From Pyropia yezoensis (lineage: Eukaryota; Rhodophyta; Bangiophyceae; Bangiales; Bangiaceae): a stretch of DNA of 64,000 bases. The position numbers and the translations under genes are program-made. Positions 11,482 through 22,796 of the stretch are shown here, in pieces; the first letter of the stretch is position 1, and every line of letters begins with the position of its first letter. The notes below the pieces were generated by a model, which worked only from the letters and a program-made list of their open reading frames with translations, did not search any database and was not told where the DNA came from. Where the stretch lies: contig CM020618.1 of assembly GCA_009829735.1 (NCBI GenBank), positions 22,243,346 to 22,307,345 on the forward strand, given 5' to 3'.

Positions 11482-13161
11482 ATGGCGGCGGGTCAACCCG
11501 CCATGTCGATGTCCGACTTGGTGGCTCGGATTCGAGGCCTGACTGTGCAAGAGTCAATGGAGTCCGATGGGCGGATGCGGGTGGACTTCCACCAGCCGCG
11601 TTACCCTGGAGAGTCCTCCCGGCGCGTCAAGGTGGACCCGAGTTGGGAGCGGGAGTTGTTGCGGCTGGTCAACCAGCCGAACGCGGTGCGGGTGGATCAC
11701 CATTGGATCCTGAGTCAGCCGGACGACCGGCATGCGCAGCTCTGGCGCACCCGGGTGGGACGGGGTGAGGTCTACCTCGACCCCGCCTTCGGGGTGTGCG
11801 ACCTGATTGCCCCCGCGTTGCCGCGGGAGGTTGAATACCCGGCTAGTGCTCGGGGGATTGCGGCGGCGGCGGAGCCGGTTGCGTTTGGGGAGACGGTGGG
11901 CGATACCGGTCTGTATCCCGACTTTGATTACTACCCGGGGGTATCCCCGTATCTGTCGTTGACGGCTCCCTACCCGCCTATGGCGGGGTTGAAGTCGGCG
12001 TCGAGCTGGCGACGTAACCATGGTGTCATGGCGGATGCGTTCCGCACCGATATAACGTGTGCGTTGCAGACCGGCAACGGTCGTGCACCGGTATACACTC
12101 CCGTGCGCCCGCCTCTATGGCAGGAGGGGTGGGAACCCGCCCCTGCTTTCCGGTTTGACACCGGCTCCTGTCTCCGATACTTCGGGAGTGTGTTGGCCTC
12201 CCGGCCGGTCCACCCGTTGCAGGGTACCTTCACCCTTGAGGTTACCCTCGGGCAGGCGTCCTCCTTCTTGCTGTCCGTCCGCCGGCAGGGGCGCCTGTTT
12301 CATCTTCCGACGGGTGTCCGTCGGCACATCGCGCAGTTGGGCGTGGACCTGATAGCCGCCAAGACCGGGTTGGCCCGGGAGTTCGAAGCCCTGCTGGCTG
12401 TTCACGATGCCGTGAACTGAACTGTGGTGCTAGCCCTTCCCCCGTACCGCGACCCGCAGGCTGGGGCTACCCCCTTGCCTCGTCACTCGTTGCGTATCCG
12501 ACGTACTCAGCCGGGTGAGCCCAATTGCCATGAGTGGGCGTCCACCGAGGCCGTTCCTGACCTGGGTATTCCCATGGATACCCATGACCCTCTTCAGGTC
12601 CTTTACCCGTGGTTCGGTAACCCGATACCGGCGGCGGTTGGCCGTCGTCCCCGAGAGTGGGGCTCTGCGGGTGGGGAGCGTGAGGTGTCCCGTCGTCGGG
12701 CGGAGCCCCGCCGGGGTTACGGTGGAGCCCCTTCAATGGGGTCCTACCAGGCCTCTTATCGGGCGCCACTGGCTCCGGAGGTGGCCGTGTCGGCCCCTGC
12801 GGCTCCTCTGGCTGCGCCAGTGTCACCTCCCGTCCCTGTCATGCATGACGGGGGTCCCCGTCTCTGGTATGAGGGCGTTGACGCCCTTGTTGCCCGCGAC
12901 ATGCGGGAGGGTCTCTCTGTTAGCTGGGGGGATATCCCCCCAGGTGCTGCGCTGGTTGGGTCAGCGCGTTGCTTCGGTGGTGTGCTTGACCGCCTCCAGA
13001 AAGCTCTGGAGGACGTGGAGGCTGGCCGCAGCACCCTCGTCCAGCAATGCACCGAGGTAACTCGGGTGATTGACCGTCGTGAGCTAGCCGACCGGTGGAG
13101 CACGGAGGTATACGCGCTTACGCGTGAGTGGCCTCCCTCGGGCAGTGGGTCTACCCACTGA
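11482..13161 (+). other. Antisense open region of LTR family B (element 3)
   Basis: This open region lies on the plus strand, opposite to the element, between pol and the 3' LTR. It starts at the ATG at 11482, with a TATA-like TTATAAG at about 11366-11372. The first part has a central block (GWEPAPAFRFDTGSCLRYFG, then LSVRRQGRLFHLPTGVRRHI). By eye this aligns with the core of the family A antisense product (FGSFML, then VQQRGMSWRLSP). The later part is Pro/Ala/Arg-rich with a helical-looking end (LDRLQKALEDVEAGRSTL). No known domain is recognised. It converges on the pol reading frame, which ends at 13640. It is part of a fossil element. Confidence 0.6.
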
Positions 13162-13334
13162 GAAGTGTTATTGTTTGTACGGGAGAGGGACCCGGTGGCC
13201 CTTATGGTGGCCGGGTAGTAGTGAGTCTAAACTCATCCCCTTCGGGGGCATTGCTTGCCTCTGTTTGTTGCCCTGGGGAGTACCCCTTCTGGCTCAGTGG
13301 TGCCTTGCCTCCCGTCCAACTTCTTCCGGTTGGT

Positions 13335-13565
13335 TCATGCTTGGGGAGGTCATCCTCCCTCACTATGTGTCTTGGCTTGGGGAGGTCATCCTCCCTTGTA
13401 AGCCCCCTAGTTACTTCGATATTATCGGAGTGAGCCTTTACCTTTAAGTTAACTTATTAAGGCTCAGCTTTTACTTAGTTACCTAAGCTTGGCTGGACTT
13501 AGTTGCCTAAGCTTCGTTTGACTTAGAAACCTATGTCTGATTTGACTTAGAAACCTAAGTCTGCC
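13335..13565. repeat. Short tandem repeats between convergent pol and antisense frames
   Basis: A motif, CTTGGGGAGGTCATCCTCCC, occurs twice about 40 bases apart near 13340-13397. From about 13465 to 13565 a unit near 24 bases long (ACTTAGAAACCTAAGTCTG and variants) repeats about four times. The block is AT-rich for this window and lies between the ends of two convergent reading frames. A terminator or polyadenylation role for both transcripts is possible but inferred. Confidence 0.6.
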
Positions 13566-13639
13566 GTAACCATGTCACACCCTACTTAGTAGGTATAAGC
13601 CTCACCCCCCAACAGCCGAAGTCGGTGTCGGTTGGGTTG

Positions 13640-16600
13640 TTACAGTAGGCATCGTCGCCTCATGTAAGGCATGAGGAGTTGGCGGGGTATATTTGCCGCC
13701 TGTTCCCAGGTGGGTGAGTCGTATCCGACCCACATAACCTTCACGTACCAGGGTCCTGGTAGGTTCGGGTCGGTGTGTCCGACCACGCTCTCTACTTGGT
13801 ATGGAATCCCATCCGGTCCCACCGGGTCCTCTGACCGGTGGGTTGTAAGAGCTTCATGTAGCAACCCAGCCGGTACCGGCTGAGGCTGTTCCGGCTTCGG
13901 AGCAGGTGTGACATCATTCACACTGATGCGTTGGATCTCCGTATCGGAGTGTAAGATGACAGAGTGGTCATCTCTGTGGAGAATTTGGTACGGTCCCTTG
14001 ACCGGTTGCATGAGCTTGTTCCCCCGGAACTTCTGGCGTCTGATGTAGACCCAGTCACCTGTCAACAGGGTAGCGTTGCGCACCCGTAGCCGGGTGTCAA
14101 AGTTCTTCTTGTATCGAAGTTGTGTTCTGTCAAGGGCACCCTTGAGCTTCGGTATCATCCATGATAGCTTGGACAACCAAGCTAGGTGTATACGTTCGGC
14201 CGGTCGGCCTTTCGGTGTATCATACCGCGTGCACCTGCCTGGCGGTAGCGTCAGGTTACCGACGCCTAAGGGCATGACCCACTCCAGTGGAGCGATGTTC
14301 GTGCTCCGATGTGGCCTGGCATTGTATGCTAGGGTGAGTACGGACAGAAGCCTGTCCCGAGTGTTCGTGTGCTCGGCCACGTAGCACTGTAGCATCTTGA
14401 CGATGGTGCGGTTGAACCGCTCCACCTGCCCGTTGGTTTGCGGGTGGTAGTCGGATGCCCGACGTGGTTCGATGCCGAACATGCCCAGGACCTTAGTGCA
14501 AAATGCTGACCTAAGGTTTGCTCCGTTGTCGGAGAGGAGTTGCTTCATGACTCCGTATGCACTGATCCAGTGGTCAACCACTGCGTTCATGATGGTATAT
14601 GCCGTATCATTCGGGATGGCTGCCGCTCGTGACAGCTTGGTGAAGCGGTCAGACATGACCAGGATGTACCTGTTTCCTTCTTCCGTTACCGGAAGTGGCC
14701 CGAGTATGTCGATAGCGACTTGCTCGTTGGGCCCATCAGGTGGGAACAGTTTCATGGCAGACGCCTGCCTATGTAGACTCATGCGGTTACGTCCACAGGG
14801 GTGGCATCCCCTTACGTGGTCGACCACGTCGACGGCCATTGCTGGCCAGTAGAAGAACCTTCGCATTGCTGCGAGCATACGTGCACCCCCCGGGTGTCCG
14901 GCTGTGGGGTTCTCGTGTTCTCGTTCCATCACGGCTTGCCGTAAGGACACGGGAACCACGACTTGATGTCGTCCATCGGTGGGTGCCCGCCGGTATATGA
15001 GTCCGTCTTCATTCTCGGAGAAGATGCCGGCCGTGCCGGCCAGGAGGTTAGCGCGATGACGTCTACAGTCGTCGTCATTGGCCTGTGCCTCGCGGAAGTC
15101 CGCGAGGGTCAGTGGGCATGCTCGGTGTGCCATGGTATGGTCAACCATACCTTGGGTAGCGTTACCGACCATGCAGACCGGTACCACCGGGATGTCCTCG
15201 TCCACCGGGCGGGTATCCCCGCTCGGGGTGTCGAGTCGAGACAACGCGTCTCCGAGGTGGTGGGCTGACCCAGCCTTATGCACCGTGCGGTAGTCGTGCT
15301 CGGCCATCTTCAGCCTCCATCGGGCTAGCCTCCCATGGCTATCGGAATCCTTGTCACCAAGGTTGAGGAGCCATCGTAGGGGTTCGTGGTCGGACCTCAC
15401 GATGAACCTGGAGCCCTCCAGGTATGGACGGAGCAGTTGCACTGCCCATATAACTCCGAGGCACTCACGCTCGGTGGCACTATAGTTACGCTCAGCCGGG
15501 TTGAGTGTCCGGCTGAAGTACCCTACCGGACGTAGGTCCGGGATAACGTTATCGGAACCGATCAACGTCTCTCCCTGTAACAGGGTGCATCCCACTTGGG
15601 TGTCGCACGCATCGACATCGATGACGAAGGTACCCCGTCTGTGCGGTAACGCAAGGATGGGTGGGGATAGTAGGGCTCGCTTCAGAGACTCGAATGCCTC
15701 CTCTTCGCTAGGCGAAGGGGGTTGGAGTACCTTGGGCAAGGTACTGCTCGTAAGAACCGTTAACGGTTTAGCTATCCGAGCGAAGTCCTTGACGAACCGT
15801 CGGTGTACGTTGCACATTCCCAGGAAGCTCTTGAGCTGTGTCTGGGTGTTAGGGAACCGGGCATCCCGAAGTGCCCGAGTATTGGCTTCGAGTACTCCCA
15901 GTTTACCAGGGGTTATCTGGTGGCCCAGATACTTGACTGTCTGTTGGAAGAAGGCGCACTTCTTCAGACGCAGGGTCACCCCGGCGTTCCTTAAGAGGGT
16001 GAGTACCTCGTCGACATGTTGCACATGGTCATCCATGTTACGCAAGAAGACGATGACGTCATCGAGGTACACTAGCCAGTTACGCCACTTCACCCCCGAC
16101 AGTATAATGTCGATAGCCCGTTGGAATGTAGCGGGGGCGTTGGACAATCCGAAGGGCATCCTTAGGAACTCGTACACTCCACTGTGACAGACGAACGCCG
16201 TCTTGGGGATATCCTCGTCCGCCACTGGGATCTGCCAGTATCTGGCATTGCAGTCGATGGTGGTAAACACCGTAGCTTCCCCCAGGGAGTCGATGCATTC
16301 ATCCATCCTTGGTAAAGGGTATGAGTCTTTCTTGGTAACCAAGTTGAGGCGTCGATAATCGATGCAAAACCGAGGGGTTTGATCCTTCTTCGGTACGATA
16401 ACGACTGGGGCACCCCACTCCGACATCGAAGGTCGTATCACCTTCGCTTCGCTCATCCTCTTCACTTCTCCATCAACGATCTTTCGTTGCATAGGTCCCG
16501 CTCGGTGCGGTTGTGACCGGGCGGGTCGTGCGCCTGGTACCAGGTCTATACGATGTTGGGTTGCCCCAATGGTACCCAAGGCCCCGCCTGTCCACATGAC

Positions 16601-16801
16601 GTCATGCTTTCTCAGCATCCGTCGTACCCCTTCGGCTACCGAAGGGGGAAGGTGGTCGAGGTCAGCCTCGGCCAAGGCCTTCAGTGCTTCTTGGTCCTTT
16701 GGCGGCATGTCCGCTGGAGCCGCCGATGGATTAGGCTTCCCGTCATCGGGTTGCTGTCGCTCGGTGGTCTCGGCGGCCGCCAGCACCTCAAGTGGTTCCA
16801 C
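13640..16801 (-). other. Pol of element 3: reverse transcriptase, RNase H, integrase, chromodomain
   Basis: This is a single 1053-residue frame. Visible are the RT entry (GAPVVIVPKKDQTPRFCIDY), the RT catalytic YLDD, RNase H (FVIDVDACDTQVGCTLLQ and SDHEPLRWLL) and the integrase HHCC finger (ending GCHPCGRNR). The integrase core has D (DILGPLPVTEEGNRYILV), D (LLSDNGANLRS) and E (TNGQVERFNR). A C-terminal chromodomain-like segment has WYVKVMWVGYDSPTWE. This order is Ty3/gypsy (integrase after RNase H) and the chromodomain points to the chromovirus branch. It is part of a fossil element. Confidence 0.95.
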
Positions 16802-16837
16802 TTGACCTTCCTTGTTAGGGGTAAGGACATCTCCTTC

Positions 16838-18612
16838 CTAGAGCTCGGCAATCCCGAGGATAGTTCCCTTCGGGAGGGTGACGGCCTTACGGCGATAGTT
16901 CGCCATCACTAGGAGGGACGACCCTCCTGCTGGGAGGTCTATGAGACCGTTGGCCATGGTCAACCCATGGCGCTTGTACGTCCGCAGGTTGGACCGGACT
17001 CTGCAGATGCCTGCGAGGTCGCAGTTAACCGGGAGGACTGTCTCCGACAACGGCTCAAAGCGAGTTCGCTTGGCCAACCGAAGTGTCTTCGGCTCGACGC
17101 TTGCGTACACCTCAGCCACGTTAACGTGGCTCCCTTGTAGCGTCAGGTCCCTGACGATAGCCGTATGTCCTCGCTTCGTCCCGTCGGCTTCTTGAAGCTC
17201 GACGGTCCTCCGGCCTGGCCGGATTGCATCCACGTGAACGTTGATGAAGGTGCATCCCAGTATGCAGGGCACCGATAGGGTCTCTCACACCTGGAAGTCG
17301 ACTTCCGTGGTGAGTTCCCCGATGGTAACCCGCAGCGACATCGCTGCGGTCGTGCGAATGAGGCGACCATTCGCGTCCTTGATGGTGGGTCCCCGAGTCA
17401 CTCTGACTCGCGGAAGCCACTTGTCCGGGAGGGTATCCTTCCGGATAAGGTTGGGTCCAGCCCCTGTATCCAGTACAGGGTAGTACGATCGTGTCGACTG
17501 GGGGTCAACCCCCAGTGTGGCTGATACCTTGAAGTTCTCCAAGGTAAACAGCACATGTCCTACCCCGATATCTGGTGTTCCTCGGGCATCCTGGACAGGG
17601 CCCTTGGCTGGTTCACCGTGACGGGGCATCCCGTCCTCTCCTCCCAACCTTGGCGGTTGGTCATCAATCCCCTGACGCCGTGTAGTCGGGGCCGGAAGGT
17701 GTACCCGGGGGTTGATGCGGCGTCGGCTCAACCGCGCTCTCCGTGGGGCTTTCCCCGCGGTACTCTGGGGTGGCTTGCTTGGGTTACCCCAGCGCCCCCC
17801 GGTCATCCTTCCTCTTACTCGTTTCCCGCCCTTGGAAGGGTGCTGTCCGCCGGGACATCCGGCTGAGGAGGTGCCTCCTCGACGGCCAGTACTCCACCTG
17901 GAGCTGGCTGCCTACCCGGTGCGGGTCCGGGTGCTCTGGCGGGATTCCCCCCGGTGGATGCCTTGCGTTGCGCTGCTGCCCGCCGAGACTCCTCGGGGAT
18001 GAGTGGGCAGGAAGACATCCAGTGCTGGGGATCCCCACACAGCATACATCCGGACGTGCCGGTCCCCCCTTGAGTTCGCATCGGGTTAGCCCCGTAGCTG
18101 CGGTTGCCTCCCTCGGGCGCCCGAGTGCCTGCTCCCTGGTAGGCCTTTGGTCCTTGGGTCAACCGGAACATGGACTCCCCCAACCGGTTGGGTCGGCCCG
18201 CAATCTGCGGAGGTGCCTCCGTACGTACTGCCCATGTAGGCAGGGGCTGGTGAGGGTTACCCGTCACCGGGGCGTACCCCGTAGTCCGCACATACGGGAC
18301 GCGCCGTCCCGTCCCTTCGTTGACCTGGACCTGCGTTCCAGCCGGGGCGATGTACGCTACCGTACCATGCTCATCAATCACCGGCGTCGCCGGTAGCAAC
18401 AGGTGGCCCTGTTGATCGACTAGAGGTTCATCCTCACACGTCGGGGTATGTTCGGTCGCCACCAGTACTGGTGCAGCCTTACGCTCAACCTTCTCTTGCC
18501 TCGGTACCGGGGTAAGACTGGGCTTGCCTCCCTCACCTTTGGGCTTCGGGGCCAAGGCACATTCCGGGTGTAGAACCCGGTAGGCGTCCCCTAGGGACTT
18601 GCACATATGCAT
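16838..18612 (-). other. Gag (partial) and protease region of element 3
   Basis: On the minus strand from the right, a partial gag carries a zinc knuckle CMLCGDPQHWMSSC (C-x2-C-x4-H-x4-C) near 18013-18055. It is followed by a protease with the active-site stretch YPVLDTGAGPNLI near 17460-17490. A protease-RT linker follows (ILGCTFINVHVDAI). The gag start is missing. The region carries breaks and is not intact. Confidence 0.8.
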
Positions 18613-18640
18613 CAGTCGACTGAAGGTGGTCCGCGCCGTA

Positions 18641-19863
18641 TGGCCGATTGCTGAAGAATGATGAGTGCTGGGAAAAGCTCACAGCAGGTCACAGCACATT
18701 GCTTACAGAAAATGCAGTTTTCTTGCCAGCCAATCCCAGCCTCGAGTGGCATCCCTCGCTCCTCGGCGCTCCCCGCCTCAGCCTGCGCTTGATACGTTGC
18801 AGCATTGCGCTTCCATCTCAGTCACCGCGGCACGGCTGTTCCTGGGGATGCCGCAGGGGTCGCCTCCCCATCGCTACGGCCGCCACGCACACCGCCGACG
18901 TTGCTGGCCACCCAATGCCCGACCTCAGCTCCGCCGCCGCTGCCACGTGCTCCACCCCGCCAGCAACACCAACAGCCTTTTTTACACGGCTGCCGCCATC
19001 GCCGCCTTCACGGCGAGCTCCACACAGTGATGCTTCGCTTTGCTCACTTCGCTTTGCTTCCTCCCTTCCCCTTTTCCCAACGTCTCACCACCTGCCCCCA
19101 CAAAAAACTCTTCCCGCTCTCTCCGTTTACCCCTGGAGTCCCCTAGGTGGACAAAGTTGATCAAAGTTACTGGAACTGGCTGTGGGGACCCCGAAAAACC
19201 TCGCCTCGATGCGGCGCACCGCCTCCATTCCTCAGTCCAGCAGGTCCTGCGGGAGAAGCCGCACCGCCTCCCGTCGCTGTGAGTATCAAGAGTGGTGAGG
19301 GCAATGAACGCTCTCCCCTGCGGTCCTCTGTGCCCCGCCCCCCACTGCCTAAAGCCAGATGCTGCCGACTGGCGGCCGCTTTCCGTCCTCCCCTCCCCCC
19401 TTTTGACGGTGACACAGCTTGCCCGCTCCTCACGACAGGGCCTGCCTTCGCGGATTTCTTCCACCTGGACGACCACGTGACGAAGGGATTGTCTGGGAAT
19501 GCCGGGCGATGAGAGCACGCCGCCTGACCAGGCGACTCTGTGCTGCTGCCTCGTGGCGCCGGTAGAATTAGACACCCCCCCCCCCCATGCTACATCCAGA
19601 GCGGGCGTACAACCATACTAAACTGGCAGCGGCATTAGCCCTCGGAGCGGCCACGCGGAGACGGCACCAGCGGACTCTGTATGCTGCGCCCGGCGCCCCG
19701 CGGCCACCAGGTCGCAGGTGATCACTGGAGTGGGCGGCGCACACTGTTACTGGTCACGAGCAGCCTCGTACCTCCGCTGCTACCCCTTGAATTCTCCATG
19801 ACGGTGGGCTGGATGGGAGAAAGAGGGGAAGGGGGAAGGGGGAAAGGGGCGAGGCGAGGGCAT
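18641..19863. other. Interval without recognised gene
   Basis: It lies between the broken end of element 3 and the left palindrome arm. Open frames exist on both strands but none shows a known motif or a composition distinct from background. There is a 13-base C run near 19576-19588. No tRNA or rRNA sequence is visible. Confidence 0.5.
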
Positions 19864-22040
19864 GGCGCTGCGACTGACGCAGCACTGCCGTTCAGGGGCA
19901 CTCGGCCGCCGCCCCCCCCCGCCCCGGTACTTTTGTGTTTTTGGAGCCTCCTGAGTGCTTTTTTGAAGTGTCTCAGGTGAAAGCACAACGAAGGCTCTGA
20001 TCTTTTCAAAGCGCGATGCGCGTCAGCCCTCATTGTCAAAAAGAACGATCAGCGTCCCCAACGCTTTTCCCAACGCTGGTCTTGGGCACTCACAGAGAGC
20101 CAGGTCCCAGATTTTCCAAAGCGCCCTGACTTGGAGCAGAACGCCGGCGCCAAACGTTCGCCGGCCCTGGAAAAGTGGAGCACACTTTTCATGCCGCGGG
20201 GCGTAGTCTGCTACGTACCGACTGAGCTCGCCCGACAGCGTGCGGGCCTAAAAAAGCACGGGAGAAAAGGGTGTACGCCCCACGCAATGAGGCCTTGGCT
20301 GCGCTACGTTGCAGGATGTTCCCCCTGGTTTTTTTGCGTCACCAAAACCCCCTCGCTCTCCAGCTCCCTGCTCCCGGTCACCGCCCGTACCCCCCCACCG
20401 CCGTCGGCATCCCGTCGCCTGCGGCCACTGCCACCCCACCGTCGTACGCGCCATCGTTGCCGCGCGCTTCCATCGCCCCGCCCCATCCTCCGCAGCGGCA
20501 CCCGCCCCCGTCCCCGCGACTCTCGGCGGCAAGAAAGCGGCAGCGGCAGCAAGGTCGGCGACGCGGCGGCGACACGGCGGCGGTGCTGTTGTGGGGGGTG
20601 GCGGGGCTGTGTGGAGGGGGAGCTGCAGGAGAGGCTGCGAGGGGGGGGTGCTGTGGCGGGTGGTGGTGGGGGGGCTGCTGGCGGTGCGCGGCGGTGCGGT
20701 GGTCCTCTTCCCGCCTGGGAGCTGGTGCTCGTGGTGGTGGGGGGGGGCCGCCGCTTTTTTTTTTTGCCGCCGCCGCCACCCCCGCCGCCGCCGCAGCGAC
20801 CACCACGCCGGTGGCGCGGTGGGGCGTGGCTGCCGGCCGTGGCGGTTGCGGGGGAGGGACAACCCCCGCGGTGGGGGCGGCAAGGCAGCGGCAGCAGAAT
20901 CAAGATCGTCGTCGCGTCGGCGTCACGGCAGCGGTGCTGTTGTGGGGGGGGGCGGGGGTGTGGGGGGGGGTAATTGGGGGGATGCTGTGGGGGGGTGTGC
21001 TGTGCGGGGTGCCGGTGGGGGGGCCATTGGAGGTGTGCGACGGTGTGATGGTCCTCTTTCTGGCTGGGTGCCGGCGCTCGTGGTTGTTGGGGGGGGCGAT
21101 GGCAGCTTTTTTTTGCCACGGCCGCCACCGCCGCCGCCGCCATCCCCACCGCCACGCCGGTCGCGCGGTGGGGCGTGGCTGCCGGCCGCGGAGGTCGTGG
21201 GGGGGTGACGACCCCCGCGGCGGCCGCGGCACGGAGGCGGCAGCGGCGGCAAGGCCGGCGTCGCCCAGTTACCCGTATCCGCCCACGCCAAGCCCATGGC
21301 GTCTGCCTGCCGCGTCGCCAGACGTCGCGTGCTACCTGCCAGTGTGTCTCCTGTGGTGCGCTTGACTGTCCTCCTGTCTCATAGCTGGTGTGAGCGCCGC
21401 GGCTGCCGACGTTTTTTGATTCTTTGTGTTTCCTTTCTTGATTCTTTGCATCAGCCCGTCGTTTTTCATGACCCCTCACTTTTCTACGTGCATTGTTTTG
21501 TGCTCTTTTCCTTGGCATTGTTTTTCTCTGTCCCATTGTTGAACATTGAAGGGCCTGTGAAGAACTTTCCAATGCCCGCGCCTGCCCCTGCGCGGCCCCC
21601 GTTCCCGCGCCTCTCGGCGGCAAGAAAGCGGCAGCGGCAGCAAGGTCGGCGACGCGGCGGCGACACGGCGGCGGTGCTGTTGTGGGGGGTGGCGGGGCTG
21701 TGGGGGGGGGTGCTGCGGGAGAGGCTCCGGGGGGGGGTGCTGTGGGGGGTGCTGGTGGTTGGGCTCCTGGCGGTGCGCGGCGGTGCGGTGGTCCTCTTCC
21801 CGCTGGGAGCTGGTGCTCGTGGTGGTGGGGGGGGGCCGCGGCCTCTTTTTGCTGCCGCCGCCGCCGCCACCCCCGCCGCCGCCGCAGCGACCACCACGCC
21901 GGTGGCGCGGTGGGGCGTGGCTGCCGGCCGTGGCGGTTGCGGGAGAGAGACGACCCCCGCGGTGGTGGCGGCAAGGAAGCGGCAGCAGTGGCAAGGTGGG
22001 CGTCGCGGCGGCGTCACGGTGGCAGTGCTGTTGTGGGGGG
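19864..22040 (+). repeat. Left arm of a large inverted repeat (palindrome)
   Basis: It is nearly identical, inverted, to about 28130-30304. It begins GGCGCTGCGACTGACGCAG. Within the arm, GC-rich subunits of about 350-400 bases (each with GCTGTTGTGGGG) recur near 20585, 20935, 21675 and 22025. They are interrupted by an AT-richer spacer (21296-21580) that ends AAGAACTTTCCAATGCCCGCG. Long frames in it are composition artefacts. Past about 22040 the arms still resemble each other but diverge. Confidence 0.85.
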
Positions 22041-22796
22041 CGGCGGGGCTGTGGGGGAGGGTGATCCGGGGGATGCTGTGGGTGTACCGTGGTGGGTGCT
22101 GGTTGGGGGCCTGCTGGCGGTGTGTGGCGGTGCGGTGGTTCGTTTACCGCCTGGGGGCTGGGGCTCGAGGTGGTGTGGGGGACAGATGGTCCTTTTTTGT
22201 TCTGCCGCCGGCACACCCTTCGCCGCGAACTCCACCCTCGCAGACGCCGCCGCCACCGCTGTGTCCACGCCGGTCGCGCCGTGAGGCATGGCGGGAGGCC
22301 ATGGATGTCGCGGGGGATTGACAACCCCCGCCGTGGCTGCGGCAAGGAGGCGGTAGCGGCAGCAACGCCGGAGTCCTGCCTGCGTCATGGCACCCGCGCT
22401 GTGGTCGGGGGGGGCCGAGATTTGGGCGGGGGTGATCGGGGGGTTGCTCTGGGGGGGGGTAGAGTGGGGCGGTGCTGGTGGGGGTCCTGGTGGTGGTGCG
22501 TGGCGGAGCGGTGGTCCTCCTTCCGGCTGGGCGCTGGTCCTCGTGGTGGTAGGGGGGGGCGACGGCAGTTGGTTTTTTCCGCGGGGGGTTCATTTGAGGG
22601 CAAGTGGGGCGCGCCGAGCGAGGGGGTTGGTGGTGGAGAGTCGTCGGTGGTGGTAGCAACGACCGACACGTGTGTGCTTTCCTCTGCGGCCGGCGGATGC
22701 GCTCCATGGGCGCTTTCCCATCGTCCCTTCTATGATGGGCCCCGGGTTACTCCCATCCGTGCGCGCCGCCAGTGAGTGTTCATCAAGAATGCAATT
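22041..22796. other. Diverged continuation of left arm repeats
   Basis: This holds further degraded copies of the GC-rich subunit, up to about 22640, then about 130 bases of unique sequence before the transposase stop. No gene is supported. A 12-base motif at 22770-22781 (CAGTGAGTGTTC) is matched inverted at 24230-24241 at 10 of 12 positions. This could be a weak terminal repeat of the transposase unit, but no TA duplication flanks it. Confidence 0.4.

Larger units (their letters stand above)
10528..18640 (-). mobile_element. Ty3/gypsy chromovirus-like retrotransposon, leftward, near full length but lacking its 5' end (element 3, LTR family B)
   Basis: Reading on the minus strand from 18640 the parts are: a partial gag with a CCHC knuckle; aspartic protease; reverse transcriptase, RNase H, integrase and chromodomain; then an antisense open region on the plus strand (11482-13161); a purine-rich tract (10903-10892); and the 3' LTR (10891-10528). 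The 5' LTR, primer-binding site and gag start are missing beyond about 18640. Most of pol is one long frame, so the copy is fairly young, but it carries a few breaks and is a fossil. No target-site duplication can be judged with one end lost. Confidence 0.9.

Noticed and set aside
20131-22400. Long Pro/Arg- and Gly/Ala-rich frames in the palindrome arms
   Set aside because: Open in several frames and both strands, mirrored exactly in the other arm; explained by GC-rich repeat composition.
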